A stretch of DNA of 9,393 nt from CAZFCK01 sp964517355 (lineage in GTDB: Bacteria; Desulfobacterota; Desulfovibrionia; Desulfovibrionales; Desulfovibrionaceae), in the NCBI GenBank assembly GCA_964517355.1, contig CAZFCK010000188.1, positions 1-9,393 of the forward strand. Reading direction: 5' to 3'. This document shows, piece by piece, positions 1-5,831 of this stretch. The notes beneath the pieces were generated by a model. The model made no database searches. It was not told the origin of the DNA and worked only from the letters and a program-made list of their open reading frames with translations. The position numbers and the translations under genes are program-made. Positions within the stretch are counted from its first letter, which is position 1; every line of letters starts with the position of its first letter.

Positions 1-43
1 GTTCGGGGGGAGAACCTTTCTACAGAAAGGTTTCCCCCCGAAC
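1..43. repeat. Long GC-capped hairpin, copy 1 of flanking repeat
   Basis: Positions 1-21 and 24-43 form two arms that pair almost perfectly, with a single bulged base and a two-base loop (ac). The stem begins GTTCGGGGGG and ends CCCCCCGAAC. It lies 213 bases past the stop codon of the last minus-strand gene, so it could end transcription from either side. No clean T-run follows it on either strand, so it is not a textbook intrinsic terminator. Its core (6-38) recurs at 9293-9325 with one difference in 33 bases, which marks it as a dispersed element rather than a one-off terminator. Confidence 0.8.
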
Positions 44-61
44 GCACTTTCGGAGTAACGG

Positions 62-89
62 AAAGAACCGCATTTGGATAAGGTTCTTT
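62..89. repeat. Small inverted repeat
   Basis: AAAGAACC at 62-69 pairs perfectly with GGTTCTTT at 82-89 across a 12-base loop. It shares the AGAACC word with the other hairpins in the window and may be a decayed member of the same family. A function as a terminator or RNA end is possible but not shown. Confidence 0.4.
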
Positions 90-146
90 AGATTCTCCAA
101 AACTTCTTACCTGATATAACCTATGCGCACAGTTACAATGTATTGG

Positions 147-201
147 CATGATGTTCGCGGGACCAGCTGGGTGTTTCCCCTGGCGGGGCTTGGAATATGG
201 C
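147..201 (+). repeat. Degenerate copy of dispersed GC-rich repeat
   Basis: This 55-base stretch, starting CATGATGTTCGCGGG, aligns by eye with the minus strand of 3338-3404 at about 49 of 55 positions. It lacks one base and the 11-base inner part of the second hairpin that the other copy keeps. The two copies are in opposite orientations. It lies in the 255-base stretch downstream of the FecR-domain gene, where I see no gene. Confidence 0.7.
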
Positions 202-255
202 GAATTTAAAAAAACATATATTCTCAAGTAGTTAACGCCATAACACTTCTTCTCT

Positions 256-1017
256 TCAATCGACCGGCCGGGCAAAACCTTTATGAAGCCCTTTATGCAC
301 TTCAGGGTCGAAAGAATACGGTTCTATGGCCACTTCGCCGAAATGCCTTTTTTCAAAGCTGCTAAGCTCGCGCGCCACCATGGGAATATCAAGCTGCACG
401 TCGGCCACCATGTCCGGCTTGTCCAGCACCACCTTGCTTGTCCCGCGCGTCACGACCACCACGTTGTTGTGCGTGCTTTCACGCAGGGCGTGCAGTTCGC
501 TGTTGACCGTATGCACGGGCGTGCCGTCCACAACTTCTTCGACGACCTCCACATAATGGTCCGTGATCGTGCCGCGTATGCCCACCGAAGCCAGCGGGGC
601 TTGCATGCTGAGATTCTCGGGATTCTGGCGCGTGATCGCGCCCGTGACAAAGCGGAAAAGCCCCCTGATCATGGAGAGCACCTGGCTGGACTTTTTCTCG
701 TCGTCCGGATCATAGACCAGGGAGCTGATGCGTACTTCCGAATCCGGCCCAACGTCCATGACGCTTTGGTCCAGGAACTGCAGTCGCACCTTGGCCTCGC
801 ACTCCGTGCGTACCAGTTCACCCACATACACCGCCGCGCCCTGGGTCAGCGGGCGTTCCTTCTGCTCCAGATCCACAGCCCAGGCGCGTCCTTCCACAGC
901 CGCCGCAATTCCGGCCTGGGCAGGCTCTTGCGCCAGCGCCCCTACCGGGAGCAGCAACACCAAAAAAAGCGCGACGCAGCCCGAAGGCCGCGCCGCGAAA
1001 AGTTGTAAAAAGCTCAT
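256..1017 (-). CDS. FecR-domain periplasmic protein
   Basis: The product is an exported protein of 253 residues. Residues 1-29 are a signal peptide ending in a cleavable ALA. A FecR-type domain spans roughly 38-160. It shows the usual order: a G-x-GA-x-V-x-x-GE turn (60-67), an F-x-D-x-S-x-x-D-x-GP-x-S stretch (81-93), the GLFRFVTG segment (119-126), and the diagnostic APLASVGIRGT motif (140-150). The rest, 160-253, is not recognised. The protein has no membrane helix after the signal. No sigma factor or TonB receptor gene is nearby, so it is unlikely to be a classic FecR anti-sigma regulator. FecR domains also occur in free periplasmic proteins, and that fits better here. The start codon overlaps the preceding stop as ATGA (1014-1017), with GAGG seven bases upstream, so translation is probably coupled to the LPP20-like gene. 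It is the last gene of its group. Confidence 0.93.
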   Translation of the reverse strand: MSFLQLFAARPSGCVALFLVLLLPVGALAQEPAQAGIAAAVEGRAWAVDLEQKERPLTQGAAVYVGELVRTECEAKVRLQFLDQSVMDVGPDSEVRISSLVYDPDDEKKSSQVLSMIRGLFRFVTGAITRQNPENLSMQAPLASVGIRGTITDHYVEVVEEVVDGTPVHTVNSELHALRESTHNNVVVVTRGTSKVVLDKPDMVADVQLDIPMVARELSSFEKRHFGEVAIEPYSFDPEVHKGLHKGFARPVD

Positions 1018-1886
1018 TGTTGCGCCTCTGCCCCTCCCTTGTAGTCAGGATCCGCCGTATCTTGGGCGCCGGGAGTGGGCACGTCCAGGTCTCCGTATCT
1101 TACCTTCGTGCCCCCCGCTCTGACAACATCCCCCTCCTGGGGCGCGGAAAGCTCGTCGGTCATGGAGCCCATGCCCATGACTTCAACGATGTTCTCACCC
1201 TGGTAGCGAATGGTGTTGCCGATGAGATCGCGCACTTTTTCCACGTCCATCTGCAGGATCACGTAGGCATCGCCCTCCTCGTCCCAACCCCAGCCTTTTT
1301 TACCGAACTTCACGGAGTGTTGGGGGATATGCGCCCCATACACTGCGGCACAGAGCCGAGAACGGTTTTTATCACTGGTCAGCACGAAGTTTTCCGCTGT
1401 GGAACGCGAAAAAATCTCTTCACCCACCAGCAGGGCGGCCATTTCCTCGTAAGCGTTTATCATGGCCGCGCGCAAAGCCCGCAGGGGCGGGCGCGATTCT
1501 TCGGTCATGCTGCCCATGCCCATGCCGCGGATCACCACATCCTTATAGACATTGTACTCGCCGAGAATGTTCTGCACGGACCCCAGCTCCAGATGACCGT
1601 AGCATATGGCGATATCCTTGCCCTTGTCGTACACGCATTCATCCACCTGCACGCCCTTGAGCACGGCGTTGGCCTTGCTGTCCACCTTCAGGTTGGCGTC
1701 TTCGGTCAGGCCGAATTCGCCCTGGCTTTTGACCTTATAACCCACAACCGATTCCATCAGGTTGCGCTTGAGATCCTGTTTGGCCATTTTTATGGTCATC
1801 AATTTCTTGTTTCCCGCAACGGCACCCTGTGAAAAACAAAGCACCAGGGCAACAAACACCATTAACACTATGGGTATGCGGTTCAT
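1014..1886 (-). CDS. Exported protein with two LPP20-like domains
   Basis: The product has 290 residues. Residues 1-24 are a signal peptide ending AVA, with no lipobox cysteine. Two segments look like tandem LPP20-type domains. The first (about 28-117) has a helix A-x-x-DLKRNLMESVVGYKV, then a strand-rich part. The second (about 118-222) opens GMGMGSMTEE, then has the typical ALRAAMINAYEEMAALL helix and a later GAHI segment. After it, MGMGSMTDE recurs at 237-245, as if a third unit had begun and been lost. The acidic, proline- and glycine-containing tail looks disordered. LPP20-family proteins are envelope proteins, some tied to flagella, but no flagellar gene is present, so I assign no specific role. 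I chose the ATG at 1886 because GAGGA (1893-1897) lies six bases upstream. An ATG two codons earlier is too close to that site. The next gene overlaps it by 4 bases. Confidence 0.92.
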   Translation of the reverse strand: MNRIPIVLMVFVALVLCFSQGAVAGNKKLMTIKMAKQDLKRNLMESVVGYKVKSQGEFGLTEDANLKVDSKANAVLKGVQVDECVYDKGKDIAICYGHLELGSVQNILGEYNVYKDVVIRGMGMGSMTEESRPPLRALRAAMINAYEEMAALLVGEEIFSRSTAENFVLTSDKNRSRLCAAVYGAHIPQHSVKFGKKGWGWDEEGDAYVILQMDVEKVRDLIGNTIRYQGENIVEVMGMGSMTDELSAPQEGDVVRAGGTKVRYGDLDVPTPGAQDTADPDYKGGAEAQQ

Positions 1887-1892
1887 GATCAT

Positions 1893-1897
1893 TCCTC
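1893..1897 (-). promoter_or_regulatory. Ribosome binding site deciding the LPP20-like gene start
   Basis: On the minus strand GAGGA sits six bases before the ATG at 1886. The in-frame ATG at 1892 directly abuts GAGGA and so is disfavoured. The 74-base gap upstream (1887-1960) holds only a weak five-base stem and no clear promoter. Confidence 0.65.
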
Positions 1898-1960
1898 GCT
1901 TGGTTGTTATGTTGCAACCGATCAAAACGTTCCGCTTTTCATGGAGATATGGATCGACCG

Positions 1961-2530
1961 TTATTCCTTGGAATCCCCTCCATGCACGATCCAGGGTTCG
2001 ACGCTCCTTTTTTCGGGAGCTTGAACGCCTTCGCGAATTTCGAATTCACCTGAGAATTCCTGCCCCACTGGGATGTCCAGTTCTTCGTAGACGATCAGCC
2101 CGGAAACGTCCAAAGGCTCCCAGTCCAGCGGCATTTCCCTTATCACGGGCGCAGGAATTTTCTTACGCGCAGCCGCGTCCGCATCCTCCTGCGCCGCGGC
2201 ATGGGGCGTCTTACTCAGTCCGACCGGCGCAAAATCCGCTTCCTGCGGTACGGCCCCCTGCACCCGGACTTCATCCACCTGAATACGCATTGTTTCAGGA
2301 TGCGCCGGGTCGCGTGCGACGCGCGCCCGGAACACCACGGTGCCGTTTTGCGGCAATTTGCCTTGCTTGCGCAATGTTTCGTAGACCTGATCCGTTACCG
2401 CCTGTTTTTTGGCGGTCCAGGCCTCCATAAGCTCCTTCTGCCCCGCCCCGGCCGGCAACACCGTGACAAAGCACAAGAAAAGCACGAACCAACTTGTCAT
2501 GGCGCAGCGCAATGCCTGTGGCACGGACAT
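1961..2530 (-). CDS. Exported protein of unknown function
   Basis: I do not recognise this protein of 189 residues. Residues 11-29 form a hydrophobic signal segment (SWFVLFLCFVTVLPAGA), with cleavage likely near residue 29 or 30. The mature part begins with a charged helical stretch (31-57, many K and E). It continues with a beta-like segment holding TVVFRARVARDP (64-75) and MRIQVDEVRVQG (81-92), a low-complexity A/D/K region (111-125), and an acidic end. The strand pattern could be a small envelope-binding fold, but that is a guess. It lies between the TPR lipoprotein gene (11 bases upstream) and the LPP20-like gene (74 bases downstream) and is probably co-transcribed with the former. The ATG at 2530 is only two bases from its GGAGG site. 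The in-frame GTG at 2524 has a better spacing of eight bases, so the true protein may be two residues shorter. Confidence 0.88.
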   Translation of the reverse strand: MSVPQALRCAMTSWFVLFLCFVTVLPAGAGQKELMEAWTAKKQAVTDQVYETLRKQGKLPQNGTVVFRARVARDPAHPETMRIQVDEVRVQGAVPQEADFAPVGLSKTPHAAAQEDADAAARKKIPAPVIREMPLDWEPLDVSGLIVYEELDIPVGQEFSGEFEIREGVQAPEKRSVEPWIVHGGDSKE

Positions 2531-2531
2531 A

Positions 2532-2537
2532 CCCTCC
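2532..2537 (-). promoter_or_regulatory. Ribosome binding site with unusual spacing
   Basis: GGAGGG on the minus strand is a strong Shine-Dalgarno core. It lies one to two bases from the ATG at 2530 but eight bases from the in-frame GTG at 2524. The GTG would therefore be the better placed start by spacing alone. Confidence 0.55.
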
Positions 2538-2541
2538 GGTG

Positions 2542-3195
2542 TTAAAAATCGGCAGGATTAAGGGCCTTGCCGCCGCCCTTGAACTCGGTCTTGGGCGTGG
2601 GCTTGGGCGGAGCCTGCTTCTTGGTTTTCTGGGACTTGCCGCCGCATTTCATGCGCGCGCGATCCAACCCCTGATTCGCTTTGAGATAGCCGGAGTCCAG
2701 GGCCAGCGCCCGCTTATACGACGCCATGGCGTCGGAACAGCGATTCTGGTCGAGATAAATGTCTCCCAAGGCGGTGTACACGGCCGGGTCCACGCTGCCC
2801 AAACCGCGGGCCGCTTCCAACTGCTGCCGGGCCAGATCCATCGAATTCATCACGTAATACAGCAGCCCCAAATAGACCCGCGCCGGCAAATACGAAGGTT
2901 GCAGATTCACGGCCTGCACAAAGCTCTGTTCCGCGCGTTGCAGCATGTTCTGCTTCCAGTAGCACCGTCCCAGATAGTCGTAGGCCTCCACATAATTCGC
3001 CCGCATGTAGGTGGCCTGCTCGAACTCCATGGCCGCGGACTGGAAGTTTTCCTGCTGATACAGCATGAGCCCCTGGTTGAAATGCTGCTCCGCCGTCAAC
3101 TGGGGCGGCATCGGCGGAGGCGCTTCCTTCTTGCAACCAGCCGCCAGTACCAAAAGCACCAGCAACCCCGCCCACAAAAAAGTTTTCCTGACCAT
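2542..3195 (-). CDS. TPR-repeat outer-membrane-type lipoprotein
   Basis: The product has 217 residues. A lipoprotein signal peptide ends in the lipobox LAAG-C, so the mature protein begins at Cys21. The next residue is lysine rather than aspartate, which in the usual sorting rule favours the outer membrane. Four TPR units follow at about 35-68, 69-102, 103-136 and 137-170, shown by helix pairs such as YVEAYDYLGRCYWKQNMLQRAE and by ALGDIYLDQNRCSDAM. The tail (184-217) is rich in lysine and proline and is probably disordered. Size and layout resemble PilF/PilW-type pilotins, but no pilus gene is present, so a general scaffold role is the safer call. The start is firm: AAAGGAG (3202-3208) lies six bases before the ATG. 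It is the first gene of the second group, after a 390-base gap. Confidence 0.94.
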   Translation of the reverse strand: MVRKTFLWAGLLVLLVLAAGCKKEAPPPMPPQLTAEQHFNQGLMLYQQENFQSAAMEFEQATYMRANYVEAYDYLGRCYWKQNMLQRAEQSFVQAVNLQPSYLPARVYLGLLYYVMNSMDLARQQLEAARGLGSVDPAVYTALGDIYLDQNRCSDAMASYKRALALDSGYLKANQGLDRARMKCGGKSQKTKKQAPPKPTPKTEFKGGGKALNPADF

Positions 3196-3337
3196 AAGAT
3201 ACTCCTTTCAACGTGTTGCGGATACATGCGCCCCTGCCCTGGGGCGGAATCCGAGCAGACGCTCCCGCATTGAGCGCCCCCCATCGTATCTGGTCTCACC
3301 TCATAAACATCGTCGTATCGCCTAGAACATTTCAAGA

Positions 3338-3404
3338 GGCATATTGGGGCTCCGCCCCAAACCCCGCCAGGGGAGAACGCCCCCCTGGACCCGCGAACAT
3401 CATG
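3338..3404 (-). repeat. Dispersed GC-rich repeat with two hairpins
   Basis: Two perfect stems lie side by side. TTGGGGC (3344-3350) pairs with GCCCCAA (3354-3360). CCAGGGG (3367-3373) pairs with CCCCTGG (3382-3388). A degenerate copy in the opposite orientation is at 147-201. From memory, elements of this build (CCCCTGGCGGGG next to GGGGC..GCCCC) are common between genes in Desulfovibrio-type genomes, but I could not search for this. It could act as a bidirectional terminator or as a REP-like mobile repeat. Confidence 0.75.
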
Positions 3405-3430
3405 TATAAAAAACAACTATGCCGACATGT

Positions 3431-3454
3431 AATCCCAAATAAAAATTTGAGATT
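3431..3454. repeat. AT-rich inverted repeat
   Basis: AATCCCAAAT (3431-3440) pairs with ATTTGAGATT (3445-3454) at nine of ten positions around a loop of four A. It directly abuts the hairpin at 3455-3484. Read on the minus strand the loop is a T run, so the pair may help end transcription from the FlgT-like gene. Confidence 0.5.
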
Positions 3455-3484
3455 CTGAAGAACCTTTTTCAAAAGGCTCTTCAG
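3455..3484. terminator. Hairpin, possible terminator after the FlgT-like gene
   Basis: CTGAAGAACCTTTT (3455-3468) pairs with AAAAGGCTCTTCAG (3471-3484) at 13 of 14 positions with a two-base loop. It lies about 100 bases past the stop of the FlgT-like gene. It matches the hairpin at 9233-9262 at about 24 of 30 positions, so it also belongs to a repeat family. It lacks a clean T tract directly after the stem on either strand, so termination is inferred. Confidence 0.5.
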
Positions 3485-3585
3485 CCGCCGGAGGCCTTCC
3501 CGCTTCAAAGCCAATACGCACTCGAACTCCCAGTGAAAGGGGTTTCCGGCTTGTTCCTTTGAAAAAACGTTCTTCTCCCGCGCCG

Positions 3586-5049
3586 TTAAAAATTCTGCAC
3601 AGCGCTTTTGGCCCCTTCCGCATCCAGAATGCCTTCCTGTTCCAGCTGCTTGGCGGCCGCGGGAGCCACCTCCGCGACCTTTTTCAAGGTGGCTTCGCTT
3701 TTCACGACTTCCTTGATGCGTTGCGGCGAGGCCGTCGCCAGAGAGGCGGGAGGCGTTTGTTCCAACCGCTCCTGCAGCTGTTTTTCACTCATGCCGCTCT
3801 GGTAGCTCACGCGCACGGCTTCGCCGTGGGCGGCGTCGAACACGAAAGCCTTTTCACCCAGTTTTTGATTCAGGGGCTCGAGCACCGCCGCATTGAGCAA
3901 CTGGCTGAAGTTCTCCTGCCCGCCGGTGAACTCCACTTCGTACAACGACGCGCCTTCGCGGTCGAAATTGCGCAGGTCCACATTCAACACGGGGCGCATC
4001 CCGATGAATTCCTTCTTCAAAAGCTGCGCCATGTCGTAACTGGGCAACCCGAACACCTGAAGCTGAAAGATATGCGACGGCGCTTGCAAATGCTGCGCGA
4101 AGAACTCGCTGGAGAACTCCTTGCCGATAATGCGGCCCACGTCTTCAATGGCCTGAGATTCATTGGCCCAGGATTTCCCGCGCGGCACTTGGTTGTTGTA
4201 GAGGAGTTCCTCGCCGGTATGGGCGTTGACGCATTTCACGCTGAAGTGCGCCAGGGTGAACATGGTCACGGTGATGTTGGACGGCTTGAGGGTGTGCGTA
4301 TAGCTGGTGAGTTTGGCCACGCCCTGGATGTAGAAATCCGCGGCACGCTGCTGCTGCAGGGAAAGCGTGGTCTGCACCTGATTCTGCATCTGGCTGCGGA
4401 CCATGAGTTCGCTTTTCAGCTCCAGGGAATGGTCTTCGCTCCAGACGCGGTAGCCGAAGCTTTTCAGCCGTTCATTGAGGATGTTTTCGGCCAGGGGCGA
4501 GCGTTTGGGCTTGCCCAACACGTCATCGGCGCTTTGTACGAAGATGGAGGTGGAGATCTTGGGATTGCCGTATTCCTTGATCAGGGTGATGCGCTCCGCC
4601 CCCGACATCTGTTGCAGGGCGTTGCGCACGTCGTCCACATAGACTTCGGCTTTCATGAGCATGTGCGCGAAGCCGTCCTCTCCCACCCACGGCGGGCTTT
4701 CCTTGATCACGCGCTTGATAAGCCCCGCGGATTGGGTCAGCACGCGATCGTGGATGAGATTGTAATTCTCCATGAGCGTGGAGCTGGAAACGAGCGCTCC
4801 CACGGCTTTTTCCACCACCTGCGCCTTGGCGTCGCGCCGCAGGTCTTCAACCATCAAGGCCTTGTCGCGCTTGTAGGCGTCCGCGTTGGGGTCGGCGAGG
4901 CCCTCGGCCGAGACCACCACCGTACGCCCCTGTGCCCCCGCGAGAGGGGCGCAGCAAAGAAAAAAAACGCAGCAAAGAATGAAAAGGGTCAGGCTCCGCA
5001 ACGCCCCCCACTGAACAACCACGTTGATATACGAAAGATTATTCCACAT
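3586..5049 (-). CDS. Exported FlgT/LPP20-like envelope protein
   Basis: The product has 487 residues. An unusually cysteine-rich signal peptide (about 18-39) ends LAGA. Residues 44-148 resemble the FlgT N-terminal/LPP20 fold. They have a helix with RDKALMVEDLRRDAKAQVVEKAVG, an SSSTLMENY segment, and a closing HMLMKAEVYVDD strand. Residues about 184-320 look like the CsgG/TolB-N-like middle part of such proteins: a pair AENILNERLKSFGYRV, then ADFYIQGVA, then TGEELL before a helix. A further alpha-beta segment spans 325-416, and the tail to 487 is helical. Vibrio FlgT, a flagellar basal-body protein, has a similar order, but no flagellar gene is here. The ATG at 5049 was chosen because AAGGGGG (5054-5060) is four bases upstream. 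An in-frame ATG at 5070 has no such site. It lies 39 bases after the OmpA-like gene and is probably in the same transcript. Confidence 0.93.
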   Translation of the reverse strand: MWNNLSYINVVVQWGALRSLTLFILCCVFFLCCAPLAGAQGRTVVVSAEGLADPNADAYKRDKALMVEDLRRDAKAQVVEKAVGALVSSSTLMENYNLIHDRVLTQSAGLIKRVIKESPPWVGEDGFAHMLMKAEVYVDDVRNALQQMSGAERITLIKEYGNPKISTSIFVQSADDVLGKPKRSPLAENILNERLKSFGYRVWSEDHSLELKSELMVRSQMQNQVQTTLSLQQQRAADFYIQGVAKLTSYTHTLKPSNITVTMFTLAHFSVKCVNAHTGEELLYNNQVPRGKSWANESQAIEDVGRIIGKEFSSEFFAQHLQAPSHIFQLQVFGLPSYDMAQLLKKEFIGMRPVLNVDLRNFDREGASLYEVEFTGGQENFSQLLNAAVLEPLNQKLGEKAFVFDAAHGEAVRVSYQSGMSEKQLQERLEQTPPASLATASPQRIKEVVKSEATLKKVAEVAPAAAKQLEQEGILDAEGAKSAVQNF

Positions 5050-5053
5050 GATG

Positions 5054-5060
5054 CCCCCTT
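5054..5060 (-). promoter_or_regulatory. Ribosome binding site deciding the FlgT-like gene start
   Basis: AAGGGGG on the minus strand lies four bases before the ATG at 5049. No Shine-Dalgarno-like sequence precedes the in-frame ATG at 5070, so the shorter form of 487 residues is preferred. Confidence 0.55.
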
Positions 5061-5088
5061 GCCTATGCATTGTATCATGACGCGCGCC

Positions 5089-5829
5089 TTACTTGAAGCC
5101 CTGAAACTGCACCCGTCTGTTCCGCGCCTTGCCTTCAGCTGTGGCGTTGCTCGCCAGGGGCCTGGATTCGCCGTAGCCCGCCACCTGGAGCCGCGTAGCG
5201 TCGATGCCGTGATTTTCCACCAGATAGTTTTTGACCGCATCCGCACGCCGCAGCGACAAATCCTTGTTGTTTTGCGGCGAACCCACGTTGTCCGTGTGTC
5301 CCTGCACCTCGAAACGGTAGTCGCTGAATTTTTGGCCTATCAGGGCCGCGAAGCTGTCCAGGGAGGTTTTGGCCGCGGGGTCCAGCCGCGCGCTGCCCGT
5401 TTGGAACTCTATCTCCAGGGACATGGGGGGCAGGCCTCTGGCGCCGCCAAGCCCCCGCTTCTCGATTTCCCGGTCCACGTCCAGACCGGCCATGTCGTCC
5501 AGGGCAATGGGCTTTTTGCGAAGACATTCCGCGTGGCGGTCCTGCAGGAAGCTGTCGTCGGGGTAGGATTCAAGGGCCTTGGCATACCATTTTTCCGCGT
5601 CGAGCCAGAATTCCCTCTCGTACGCCACGTCTCCCAAGACGATATACAAGTCCGCGCAATCGGGATATTTTTCCACCCTGGCTTGCAACTCTTCCACATC
5701 GTTCAATGTTTCAATATCCTTGTATGCCGCGTCGCAGTCCTGGGCCGTGGAGACCCCGGCCGAGGACAAGCAGAGGCACAACGCCAGCGCCGGAATCAGC
5801 ATCGAAAAAAAGCATACGCGTACCAGCAT
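5089..5829 (-). CDS. TPR plus OmpA-like peptidoglycan-binding protein
   Basis: The product has 246 residues. A signal peptide covers about 1-30 (ending VSTA-Q), with no lipobox placed for lipidation. One clear TPR-like unit lies at about 58-91 (LYIVLGDVAYEREFWLDAEK and the helix after it). An OmpA-like domain fills about 137-246. It begins MSLEIEFQTGSARLD and holds GHTDN (177-181), LSLRRADAVKNYL (191-203), GYGESRP (218-224) and ARNRRVQF (235-242). Asp180 and Arg195 have the same spacing as the diaminopimelate-binding Asp and Arg of E. coli OmpA, so binding to peptidoglycan is well supported. There is no beta barrel, so it is a soluble or wall-bound periplasmic protein. Its ATG lies two bases after the stop of the CHAT gene, and its GGAG site (5835-5838) is inside that gene's end. 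The two are thus translationally coupled and probably work together. Confidence 0.96.
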   Translation of the reverse strand: MLVRVCFFSMLIPALALCLCLSSAGVSTAQDCDAAYKDIETLNDVEELQARVEKYPDCADLYIVLGDVAYEREFWLDAEKWYAKALESYPDDSFLQDRHAECLRKKPIALDDMAGLDVDREIEKRGLGGARGLPPMSLEIEFQTGSARLDPAAKTSLDSFAALIGQKFSDYRFEVQGHTDNVGSPQNNKDLSLRRADAVKNYLVENHGIDATRLQVAGYGESRPLASNATAEGKARNRRVQFQGFK

Positions 5830-5831
5830 GA

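Larger units (their letters stand above)
3196..3585. other. Repeat-rich intergenic region
   Basis: This 390-base gap separates the two gene groups. It contains the dispersed repeat at 3338-3404, two adjacent hairpins at 3431-3484, and a stretch (3490-3585) with no gene I can support. Short open frames across it have no export signal, domain or good start context, and they follow the repeats. The leader of the TPR lipoprotein gene must lie within 3196-3337. I could not find a convincing -35/-10 pair there, so it is unclear whether the second group has its own promoter. Confidence 0.7.

Noticed and set aside
200..225. T-run on the minus strand (complement of 208-214) as an intrinsic terminator for the FecR-domain gene
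   Set aside because: No GC-rich stem directly precedes the T-run on that strand.
2542..3195. Calling the TPR lipoprotein a PilF/PilW pilotin
   Set aside because: Size and lipobox fit, but TPR lipoproteins are very common and no pilus gene is in the window.
3332..3623. Short minus-strand open frames in the 390-base gap
   Set aside because: They run through the hairpins and the dispersed repeat, have no export signal unlike every neighbour, and show no good start context.
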